Below the pieces are notes generated by a model. The model did not search any database. It worked only from the letters and a program-made list of their open reading frames with translations, and had not been told where the DNA came from. Below, piece by piece: positions 16,852-23,921 of a DNA stretch of 24,584 nucleotides. The DNA is from Lysobacterales bacterium (lineage in GTDB: Bacteria; Pseudomonadota; Gammaproteobacteria; Xanthomonadales; Ahniellaceae). The translations under genes and the position numbers were made by a program. Numbering within the stretch: the stretch's first letter is position 1; the number at the start of each line of letters is the position of its first letter. The stretch is taken from NCBI GenBank assembly GCA_016721845.1, contig JADKHK010000009.1:1-24584 (forward strand). Direction: 5' to 3'.

Positions 16852-17660
16852 GTCAATCGCCGCTTCGACTTCTGCGGCGCGGTCGTCTTCTCATCCTTCG
16901 GCTTCATCGCATCGCGATGCATGGCGATGGCGACGACCAGGGTCAGGACTTCGACCAGCAGGATGAAGAAGTACAAGGCCCAAGTCAGCGGACGTCCGAC
17001 GCCGAACACGCCGGCCTCGAACCAGGGCGAGATCCAATCGCCCGCGAAGACGAGCACGAAGGCACCGAAGAAGGCGACCAGAAAGGCCACACCGAGCCGG
17101 AATCCGGCTGTCATGATCGAGGCCCAGACGAAGACGCCGCCCTCCTTCTTCCAGCGCGTCACTTCCTGGAAAGTCGAACCGAGCAGGGCCGCCGCCATCG
17201 CCAGCAGCGCCCAGTGCAGGTCGGCACGAACGATCCACGCCACCGCCTCATGCCAGGCAACGGACGCGGATTCGGGGCGGCCGGTGCCACCCGGATTGAA
17301 CAGGATCGCCGCCCACATCGCGCCCCCGAAGATCAACGACGACACCACGATGCGGACGATGCCACCTGCGCTTTTCGCGAACGCCTTGCACGAGACCACG
17401 AAGGTCGACAGAAACCAGCCCACCCAGAAGATCAGCAGGAACTCGACCACGAACGGCAAAGCGAGCAACCACGGCGGCGGATCATGGGCGCGGATGGCGC
17501 GTGCCAGCAGGCCGTACACGACCAGCAATGTCGCCACGCGCGTCGCGATGCTGACCCAGTCCGAACGATGCGAGCGCACGAACTCGCGATCGAATTCGGC
17601 CTCGGTATATCCGCCGAGTTCCTGACGTTGTTCGGCTTCGGAGCGAGATTTGCGGCTCAT
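16848..17660 (-). CDS. polytopic membrane protein of unknown function
   Basis: 270 residues. A charged N-terminal tail of about 35 residues (SRKSRSEAEQRQELGGYTEAEFD) is followed by about six hydrophobic segments, beginning near ATLLVVYGLLA, LLALPFVVEFLLIFWVGWFLS and RIVVSSLIFGGAMWAAILF. A short basic tail ends KSKRRLT. No family was recognised. It begins 9 nt after the stop of the 99-residue membrane protein, so it is the last gene of the ccdA-ccdB-trpS transcription unit. ATG 17660 has only a weak ribosome site, consistent with translational coupling. Its TAG stop shares CTAG with the E2 stop on the other strand. Confidence 0.8.
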   Translation of the reverse strand: MSRKSRSEAEQRQELGGYTEAEFDREFVRSHRSDWVSIATRVATLLVVYGLLARAIRAHDPPPWLLALPFVVEFLLIFWVGWFLSTFVVSCKAFAKSAGGIVRIVVSSLIFGGAMWAAILFNPGGTGRPESASVAWHEAVAWIVRADLHWALLAMAAALLGSTFQEVTRWKKEGGVFVWASIMTAGFRLGVAFLVAFFGAFVLVFAGDWISPWFEAGVFGVGRPLTWALYFFILLVEVLTLVVAIAMHRDAMKPKDEKTTAPQKSKRRLT

Positions 17661-17669
17661 GGCCGAATG

Positions 17670-17969
17670 CTACTGCGAACCCTGGCCCGAACGCGGCCTC
17701 AACCACGCCGCGATGGCGAGCACGCCGAGGAAGGCGCCATACGCGTACAAGGTGGCCAGCACTTGCGCCCAGATCGGGTGGTAGCCGGTGGTGTCGGTCT
17801 GCATGCCGAGCCCCATGCCCGCGGCGCTGAGGGCGACCGCAATGACGAGCGCGATGACATCGAGGCGATTCCGCGCCGCAGAGCGCGGCGATTCCTTCGG
17901 CAGGAACCAGTAGGCACCGCCGACGATGATGAACCAGGGCAGGAACAGGATCAGCGCAAGCACGCTCAT
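17670..17969 (-). CDS. small membrane protein of unknown function
   Basis: 99 residues with three hydrophobic segments: LALILFLPWFIIVGGAYWF at about 4-22, a middle one around LDVIALVIAVALSAAGMG, and a third near VLATLYAYGAFLGVLAIAAW. No family was recognised. Its ATG overlaps the trpS stop in ATGA, so it is translationally coupled to trpS. The next gene also encodes a membrane protein, and the two may act together. Confidence 0.78.
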   Translation of the reverse strand: MSVLALILFLPWFIIVGGAYWFLPKESPRSAARNRLDVIALVIAVALSAAGMGLGMQTDTTGYHPIWAQVLATLYAYGAFLGVLAIAAWLRPRSGQGSQ

Positions 17970-19318
17970 GCTTGCACCTGCTTTTTGGCTTGGGCTTCGG
18001 CTTCCAGTCGCACCAGCACGTCGAGTGCCGCGCTGGCATCGGCCGGATCGACCACGTCCGGCACGTAGGCCACGGCCGCACCGTCGAGCACGAGTTCGCC
18101 ATTCGCGATGGCCGCTTCACCGCGCTTGATACGAGCGATCGCGGCACCCGCCTCCTTGCCGTCCGCGAAGCCGATGCTCTGGGCCAGCACGCCGGCCGAT
18201 TTCTCGCCCAGCTTGAAGTAGAACTGGCCGTCGCTGTCGCGGTACTGCTTCAGCTCGGGCTGCAGCGCCTCGCCGGATTTCTCGACCTTCGTCTCGGCAA
18301 CCGCGACCTTCGCGACCGAACGCAAACCCACCGCGTCGCGCAGCGTCGCGATGAAAGGGCGCGATTCCTCGCGCGCGCGCTCGGCGCCTCGCAACAACAG
18401 TGCCTCAACGTCGTTCGGGTTGGTCATGTAGTGACGATAGCGTTCGCGCGCTGGCGCGAGATCGCGATCGATGCGCTCGAACAGCGCTTGCTTGGCGTCG
18501 CCCCAACTGATGCCGTCCTGATAAGCCTGGCGCATCGCCGCGGTTTCCGCAGGCGTGGCGAAGGCCTGGTAGATCGAGAACACGTGCGAGGCGTCCGCAT
18601 CCTTCGGTTCACCCGGCGCCTGCGAATTGGTGACGATGCTCATCACCAGCTTGCGCATCGTGGCCGGGTCGTCCCAGAGCGGAATGGTGTTGTCGTAGCT
18701 TTTCGACATCTTGCGGCCGTCGAGCCCGGCCAGCGTCGCGGTGTTCTCGTCCACCTGCGCTTCCGGCAGCGTGAAGTAATCGCCGCCGTAGATGTGATTG
18801 AAGCGCTGGCCGAGGTCGCGCGCGATCTCGATGTGCTGCACCTGATCCTTGCCGACCGGCACCGCATGCGCGTTGAACATCAGGATGTCCGCGGCCATCA
18901 GCACCGGATACATGTACAGGCCGGCGCTGATGCCGGCATCGACATCGACATCCTCGGCCGCATTCGCATCGACCGCGGCCTTGTAGGCGTGCGCGCGATT
19001 CAGCAGACCCTTGCCGGTGACGCAGGTCAGCAGCCAGGTCAGTTCCGGAATTTCCGGGATGTCGGACTGGCGATAGAACATCACCCGCTCCGGATCGAGC
19101 CCGAGGGCCAGCCAGGTCGCGGCGATTTCGAGCGTCGAACGCTGCACGCGCAACGGATCGCTGCAGGAAATCAGCGCGTGGTAGTCGGCGAGGAAGAAGA
19201 AGGAGTCGACATTCGCATCGCGACTTGCCGCGATCGCCGGCTTGATCGCGCCGACGTAATTGCCGAGGTGCGGGGAACCGGTCGGCTTGATACCGGTGAG
19301 GACACGACGTTTTTGCAT
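17966..19318 (-). CDS. trpS: tryptophanyl-tRNA synthetase, long form
   Basis: Class I synthetase charging tRNA-Trp; essential and cytosolic. 450 residues, against about 330-350 for the common bacterial form. The ATP site has HLGN at 17-20 (TGSPHLGNYVG) and KMSKS at 203-207. The specificity pocket region MYPVLMAADILMFNAHAVPVGKDQVQH is normal. About 100 extra C-terminal residues follow the anticodon-binding helices, including KQYRDSDGQFYFKLGEKSAG, a beta-rich patch somewhat like DUF1508/YegP repeats. I believe other Xanthomonadales TrpS also carry an extension. The gene starts 3 nt after the ccdB stop (TGA TCC ATG) and has no strong ribosome site of its own, so it appears coupled to the toxin gene. 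Confidence 0.96.
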   Translation of the reverse strand: MQKRRVLTGIKPTGSPHLGNYVGAIKPAIAASRDANVDSFFFLADYHALISCSDPLRVQRSTLEIAATWLALGLDPERVMFYRQSDIPEIPELTWLLTCVTGKGLLNRAHAYKAAVDANAAEDVDVDAGISAGLYMYPVLMAADILMFNAHAVPVGKDQVQHIEIARDLGQRFNHIYGGDYFTLPEAQVDENTATLAGLDGRKMSKSYDNTIPLWDDPATMRKLVMSIVTNSQAPGEPKDADASHVFSIYQAFATPAETAAMRQAYQDGISWGDAKQALFERIDRDLAPARERYRHYMTNPNDVEALLLRGAERAREESRPFIATLRDAVGLRSVAKVAVAETKVEKSGEALQPELKQYRDSDGQFYFKLGEKSAGVLAQSIGFADGKEAGAAIARIKRGEAAIANGELVLDGAAVAYVPDVVDPADASAALDVLVRLEAEAQAKKQVQA

Positions 19319-19321
19319 GGA

Positions 19322-19642
19322 TCAGATTCCGCTGAAAAGTAGATCGAGCGCAGCAACGATGCGCGTGTGTTCTTGCCCGAGATTCGCGACTCGCTTGCTC
19401 AGCACGTGGATCGGTACGGAGGCGATTTGCTGGGTCAGCATGATGACGACTTCGCCATCGATTTCGAACTCGGGATTCACTCGGGTCAGCTTCTTGCTGG
19501 CGAGTGCCAACGGCCTGACCAGAGGCGCGACCACCCGGGTGTCGATGGCATCGAGCAATTCCGATTGCAGGACCAGCAAGTAAGGCACGGTGCGCGCATC
19601 GCGCTTGCCCGGATTGCGAACGACATCGAACCGACGGATCAC
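19322..19642 (-). CDS. ccdB: CcdB-type toxin (DNA gyrase poison family)
   Basis: 106 residues, family length about 101-105. CcdB traps DNA gyrase on DNA unless bound by CcdA. Family marks: PYLLVLQSELLDAIDTRVVAPL near the N-terminus, MLTQQIASVPIHVL, and the C-terminal LLFSGI. The F-plasmid toxin ends W-G-I, whose Trp is needed for gyrase poisoning; here it is S-G-I. As I recall, the Vibrio fischeri homologue also lacks the Trp (T-G-I) yet is active, and the LTQQ-SVP segment is closer to that form. The start is GTG 19642, overlapping the ccdA stop in GTGA; GTG 19645 is an alternative. It lies 3 nt before trpS. Confidence 0.92.
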   Translation of the reverse strand: MIRRFDVVRNPGKRDARTVPYLLVLQSELLDAIDTRVVAPLVRPLALASKKLTRVNPEFEIDGEVVIMLTQQIASVPIHVLSKRVANLGQEHTRIVAALDLLFSGI

Positions 19643-19869
19643 CACTGCCGATACTCTTCGCCGAAGACACCGTGCTCCTCGACATACCGGTTGTACGCCG
19701 CGATCGCTTCGCGATTTTCCGCCAGCCATTGCTCGGCACGCTTGCGCTTGACGATCTCGGCCAACGCCTTGTTCAACTCGGCCGACAGGTTCAGGTCCAG
19801 CGCCTTCGCTTCGGCCAGCAGGTCGGCCTGGAGACTCAGGTTGGTCGGCTTCTTGATGACGCTGTTCAT
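19639..19869 (-). CDS. ccdA: CcdA-type antitoxin
   Basis: 76 residues from ATG 19869. The N-terminal part, KKPTNLSLQADLLAEAKALDLNLSAELNKAL, is a ribbon-helix-helix DNA-binding fold. The C-terminal part, RAEQWLAENREAIAAYNRYVEEHGVFGEEYRQW, is the CcdB-binding tail and matches the F-plasmid pattern (RAERWKAEN...FADENRDW). In-frame ATGs at 19887 and 19893 would add 6 or 8 residues but lie inside a 43-bp palindrome; 19869 gives the family N-terminus. CcdA-CcdB complexes normally repress their own promoter, and the palindrome is the obvious operator candidate. Confidence 0.92.
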   Translation of the reverse strand: MNSVIKKPTNLSLQADLLAEAKALDLNLSAELNKALAEIVKRKRAEQWLAENREAIAAYNRYVEEHGVFGEEYRQW

Positions 19870-19874
19870 GGCAG

Positions 19875-19917
19875 GCACCCGGTTCATGCGCATAGATTAT
19901 GCGCATGAACCGGGTGC
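19875..19917. promoter_or_regulatory. 43-bp palindrome at the head of ccdAB
   Basis: Two perfect 20-bp arms (19875-19894 and 19898-19917) surround GAT. Each arm contains the smaller palindrome ATGCGCAT (19886-19893 and 19899-19906). It begins six nt upstream of the ccdA start and lies between ccdA and the divergent gene at 20003. A ribbon-helix-helix antitoxin would be expected to bind such repeated short palindromes, so an autoregulatory operator is the leading reading. There is no U-run, so it is not an obvious terminator. Confidence 0.65.
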
Positions 19918-20002
19918 TGCAAACAACGCGGCCGGCGTCACAGCGGCAACGCCCGAGCCCGCGTTACAGTCCGTCACGAAACCGGGTCATGGGGGAACGG
20001 TC

Positions 20003-21745
20003 ATGCGCTGGCATTGGGGGATTCTCGGCACGCTGGGGCTGCTGCTGGCGTGGCCGGTCGCAGCCGTGGACGGGTTCTTCGCCGCGCCGGTGCCGACCGG
20101 TTCGGTCGCGGTCGATCTGCATGCCACTGAAGCCGTTGCCCCGGCCACGCCGGTCGTCGCCAGCTTCGGCGTGCCGTTCCCGCGTGGCTCGATCACGGCG
20201 GCGCAACTGGCCAATCTGCGCGTGCTCGACAATGGCGTCGAGATTCCGGCCTACGTGCAGTCGCTGACGCCATGGCGCCATCGCAGTGATGCCGGCATCG
20301 ACGGGCAGTCGGTACGCGTCGCGCTGGTGCAGGTGGAAGTCGCATTCGCGAACCCGAGCCTGCCGAAACACCTCGTCGTCGAATGGGGCGGCCCCGCCCG
20401 GACCCTGAACCGACCGACGCGGGTGTTGCGCGCGAGCACTTGGCACCTGGTCACCAGCGGCAGCTTCGCGCCCGCCGACAATGTGCTCGAACCCAATGTC
20501 TATGCCACGCTGCCGGCGTCCTGGCTGAGCCGCGGCGCATTGCGCACGAGTCAGGTCGTGCCGTTTGCTGCCGATCATCCGGCGACCCGCGACGACCCGG
20601 CCACGAACGATGCCATCGCGACCTGGCCCGGTTTCACCGAAGCCGACCACGCGCTGAAAAACGGCCTCTACACCGTCGTCAACGAGGACGACCTGCTGGT
20701 CACGGTCGCCAACCAGTGCCCTTACAAGACCGCCTTCGAGCCGTGGCTGTACGACCGCGCCGCGACCATGTTCACGCTGCACTTCCGCAGCGGCTTCCTG
20801 AAGCCGTTGCGCGAGGCAGTGCGCCACGCCGAGTTCTATCGCGCACGCGTCAACGGCAGCGGCTTCTTCAGCCTGAACGCGAGCGACAACAAGTATTCGT
20901 TCAACGAGTCGCTGGCCTACGCCTACTGGATGACCGGCGACGACACCTTCCTGCCCGCGATCACGAACACCGCGAACGCGCACAACGGCAGCCCGCACGC
21001 CTGGACCGCAGCACTCGGGTTCTGGACCGAACGCATGGTGGCGTTCAAGCTGATGGCGCATGCGATCGATTACGAAGTCACCGGCAGCACCACGCGCCGC
21101 GACGGCATCAACGCCATCGTGGCGGCGCTGGTCGCGCATCAGAACGGCATGCCCGGTGGCATTCCCGCGAACCGCATCGATGGCGGCTGGTATCACACCG
21201 GCGACCAGCACGGTGACTGGGATGGAGCCGCCTACGGGGCTTCGACATGGATGACGGCGCTGCTGACCGATGCCTTGCGTCGCGCCTACATGACCGCGGA
21301 AGACATCGCGACGGCCGACATGATCCGGCGCAGCGGCGGCTTCCTGCGGAGCGCATTGCGCACCGAAGCCGGCGACTACGGCACCGTGCTGGCACCACGT
21401 TACGTGATCGAACACGACGGCACCGACTTCGCGATCGAGGAGCCGATCCATGATGCCGAACACGCGCTCGACGTGGTCGCGGCCATCGCCTGGGCCGACT
21501 ACTTCGGCGCCTTGGTCGGACCGCGTGACGCGACGCTCGCCGGCACCGTCGACGCGCTTTACGACACCTACGACCTGGGCGTGAACTTCTGGATTCGCCC
21601 GACCGCGCCGTCGTCGGGGCTCACGGCGTTCCGCATCAGTCCGTGGCGCAAGTGGGGCTGGGAGCACCGCACCAGCGACGGTCTGGCCTGGGCCGTCGCG
21701 GCCGCTGCAGCTGAATCGCCGCTGTTCGGCAACGGCTTCGAATAG
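20003..21745 (+). CDS. secreted protein with PcRGLX/YetA-like (exo-rhamnogalacturonan lyase-like) N-terminal domain
   Basis: 580 residues with a signal peptide of about 22 (LLLAWPVAAVDG). The N-terminal beta domain, about 50-135, has VPFPRGSITAAQLANLRVLD, VEIPAYVQSLTPW and a GQSVRVALVQVEV strand. That is the pattern of RIFT-barrel domains in PcRGLX/YetA-type polysaccharide lyases. The remainder, about 200-560, is helix-rich and W/Y/H-rich (NKYSFNESLAYAYWMTGDD, GGWYHTGDQHGDWDGAAYGAS), like an alpha/alpha-toroid. The C-terminus is SPLFGNGFE, a short ending I have seen on many secreted proteins of this bacterial group. ATG 20003 has GGGGGA six nt upstream. It is probably a periplasmic or secreted carbohydrate-acting enzyme; substrate and activity are unproven. 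A much longer frame upstream is not coding. Confidence 0.8.
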   Translation: MRWHWGILGTLGLLLAWPVAAVDGFFAAPVPTGSVAVDLHATEAVAPATPVVASFGVPFPRGSITAAQLANLRVLDNGVEIPAYVQSLTPWRHRSDAGIDGQSVRVALVQVEVAFANPSLPKHLVVEWGGPARTLNRPTRVLRASTWHLVTSGSFAPADNVLEPNVYATLPASWLSRGALRTSQVVPFAADHPATRDDPATNDAIATWPGFTEADHALKNGLYTVVNEDDLLVTVANQCPYKTAFEPWLYDRAATMFTLHFRSGFLKPLREAVRHAEFYRARVNGSGFFSLNASDNKYSFNESLAYAYWMTGDDTFLPAITNTANAHNGSPHAWTAALGFWTERMVAFKLMAHAIDYEVTGSTTRRDGINAIVAALVAHQNGMPGGIPANRIDGGWYHTGDQHGDWDGAAYGASTWMTALLTDALRRAYMTAEDIATADMIRRSGGFLRSALRTEAGDYGTVLAPRYVIEHDGTDFAIEEPIHDAEHALDVVAAIAWADYFGALVGPRDATLAGTVDALYDTYDLGVNFWIRPTAPSSGLTAFRISPWRKWGWEHRTSDGLAWAVAAAAAESPLFGNGFE

Positions 21746-21805
21746 AACCCGAACCCCGCCGGCCGCATCCCATCGTTGCACCCATCACCCACGACGGAGG
21801 CGACG

Positions 21806-22639
21806 ATGAAAGCGATGTTCGGAATGATCCTGGCCCTGGCCACCACCACGACGCAGGCCCATGTGCACAACCTGGTCGATCTGCAGGTCGTCGACCGCGA
21901 CACCGGACGTGTCATCGAGGTGCATCACAAGGGCGGTCGCGCGTATGTTGCCGGCGAACCCGGCCATCGCTACGCGGTGATGATGCAGAACCGCACCGGC
22001 GAACGCGTCATGGCCGTGCTCAGCGTCGACGGGGTGAATGCAGTGACCGGCGAGACCGCCGACCCCTACCAGGGCGGCTATGTGCTCGGTCCGTACGAAC
22101 GCGCCGAGATCAACGGCTGGCGCAAGTCGATGAGCGAAGTCGCGCAGTTCGTGTTCAGTGCGCCGGAATGGAGTTACGCCGCACGCACCGGCCGTCCGCA
22201 GAACGTCGGGGTGATCGGCATCGCGGTGTTCCGCGAACGCGCGCCGATCTACGTGCCGCCGGCACCGCCGATCTATCGTGACGACGACTGGCGTCGCAAG
22301 AATGCGCAGGCGCCCTCTGCTGCGAACGAGGCCGAAGCAATGGCGCAACGCGGCCAGCCGGCGCGCTCGGCGGGAGCCGCTGCGGATGCCGCCGCACCGT
22401 ATGCCAAGCGCGAACGCAGCGCAGACTTCGCTTCCGAACTTGGCACGGCGCACGGCCAACGCGAATGGTCGCAGGTGAACACGACGCAGTTCGAGCGCCG
22501 CTCGTCGCGCCCGGACGAAGTCGTCGAAGTGCAGTACGACACCTGGGAACACCTGGTCGACCGCGGCGTGATCCGCCAGCCGCGCTGGGGCCGCGAAGAA
22601 CCGCGCGCCTTCGCCGGCGGTTTTGTGCCGGACCCGTAA
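21806..22639 (+). CDS. conserved secreted protein of unknown function
   Basis: 277 residues with a signal peptide of about 20 (MILALATTTTQA/HVH). GGAGG lies five nt before ATG 21806. The N-terminal half is a compact, conserved-looking domain: AYVAGEPGHRYAVMMQNRTGERVMAVLSVDGVN, then YVLGPYERAEINGWRKS, FVFSAPEWSYAARTGRPQNVGVIGIAVF. A proline- and alanine-rich linker follows. The C-terminal segment, about 210-265, has TAHGQREWSQVNTTQFERR and YDTWEHLVDRGVI. I have seen similar proteins in many proteobacteria but know no function or name. It starts 60 nt after the lyase-like gene and could share its transcript. It converges with the ABC permease gene; the stops are 4 nt apart. Confidence 0.85.
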   Translation: MKAMFGMILALATTTTQAHVHNLVDLQVVDRDTGRVIEVHHKGGRAYVAGEPGHRYAVMMQNRTGERVMAVLSVDGVNAVTGETADPYQGGYVLGPYERAEINGWRKSMSEVAQFVFSAPEWSYAARTGRPQNVGVIGIAVFRERAPIYVPPAPPIYRDDDWRRKNAQAPSAANEAEAMAQRGQPARSAGAAADAAAPYAKRERSADFASELGTAHGQREWSQVNTTQFERRSSRPDEVVEVQYDTWEHLVDRGVIRQPRWGREEPRAFAGGFVPDP

Positions 22640-22643
22640 ACAC

Positions 22644-23920
22644 TCAATCCGGCTGGCGCGTGATCCGCCACGCGCCAGCCGCACCGCAGAGCAAGCCGGT
22701 CGCAAGCAGTATGGCGACCGGCGTCGCCATTTCAGCGTAGGAGAATCCGCGCCAGGTGGCGCCTTCGATGCCGATCACCGCCCACTTCACCGGGCTCAGG
22801 TTCGACAGCTGCAACATCCACGGCGGCATGACGAACAAGGGAATCATCGCGCCGCCGACCATCGCCAGCGGCATCATCACCGCCCAGGCCGCGCCACTCG
22901 CGGTCTGCACCGTGCGGCCAAGACTGGCGAGCAACATCATCAATCCGGTGAACGCGACCGCCGCCGCGACGAAAGCCGCCAGCAACTTCGGCAGCGAATG
23001 CGGTACTACGCCGAACACGAGCGCGCCGACCGTGCTCATCAGCAGCAGCGACACGATCATCACGGCAAAGCAGGACAGCGCCTTGCCAAGCAGGATCGAA
23101 CCCGCCGAGAGCGGCGCGCTGCGCAGGCGGCTCCAGGTCCCCTGCATGCGCTCGAGCACCAGCGAGGTCACGAAACTCATCAGCGCGCCGAGCAAGGCCC
23201 AGAACATGCCTTGCGTGAAACTGATCGCGAAACCGTTGCTCGGACCGCGTTTCGCAACGGTGATTTCGCGCGCAGCCACTGCGAGCGGCGTGAAGCCGGC
23301 GCCGCCGCCGGCCTCGCCCTGTGCCGCCGGTGCGGACGCTTGCGGCGTCGCCATCATCGCGTCGAGCGCGTCGTAGAAATCGCTGAACTGCTGGCGCGAG
23401 GCCGGATCGACGCGATCGAGATCCGCGCGCGACGCCGCCAGCCACTGCTGGCGCGCGGCAGGGTCGCTGATGCTGGAAAACATCGCCTCGCCGCCGAGTT
23501 TCATCAGCATGCCTTCGATCATCGCGCGCTCGGCCTTGCGGCTCGGGTCCAGCCACAATTCGACCTGCGGCGGGTCGCCACTGAAGGTGCGCGCGCTGCG
23601 TTCGCCGAATCCGACCGGCAACACGATGGCCGCGCTGCGCTTGCCCTGGCGCACGAGTTCCTCCGCCTTCGCAGCGTCGACGCGTTCGACGTCCAAGGTG
23701 TCGAGCTTCAACATCGATTGCGCGAAGCGTTCGGTCACCGCGTGTTGCTCCTGCACGACCAGCGCAACCTTGGGCCGGCTGCTGCCACCATCACCGCCGA
23801 ACACCATCCCGAAAGAAGATCGCGACCAGCAGCGGCCAGCCGATGGTGAAGAACAGCGCGCCGCGATTGCGCAGCAACGATCGGGATGTCCTTCGCGGCG
23901 AGAGCAAGCAGGGCCGTCAT
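22644..23920 (-). CDS. ABC-2 type exporter permease (two frameshifts)
   Basis: Inner-membrane subunit of an ABC-2 exporter, about 425 residues when repaired. The start MTALLALAAKDIPI has GAGGG just upstream of ATG 23920. A first membrane helix (ALFFTIGWPLLVAIFFGMVFGG) is followed by a large extracytoplasmic domain of about 190 residues, then five membrane segments near the C-terminus (FTQGMFWALLGALMSFVTSLVLERMQGTW, and so on). The RxQGTWxRLRSAP loop is typical of YhhJ/NatB-like permeases. The frame breaks twice: an extra base near 23877-23880 and an AAA run at 23812-23814 that should be AA. Between and around these the protein reads normally, so assembly indels are likely. ATG 23920 follows the ATPase stop by one nt. 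Confidence 0.87.
22651..22680. repeat. perfect 12-bp hairpin at the convergent gene ends
   Basis: GGCTGGCGCGTG (22651-22662), loop ATCCGC, CACGCGCCAGCC (22669-22680). It lies 12 nt past the stop of the secreted protein and inside the last codons of the ABC permease gene. Neither strand has a U-run. It could slow read-through between the convergent genes or act at the mRNA ends. Confidence 0.55.
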
Positions 23921-23921
23921 C

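Noticed and set aside
17972..19342. 456-codon open frame on the plus strand
   Set aside because: Fully antisense to trpS with no family features.
19367..20002. N-terminal extension of the lyase-like protein
   Set aside because: It overlaps ccdB and ccdA on the other strand; a signal peptide starts cleanly at 20003.
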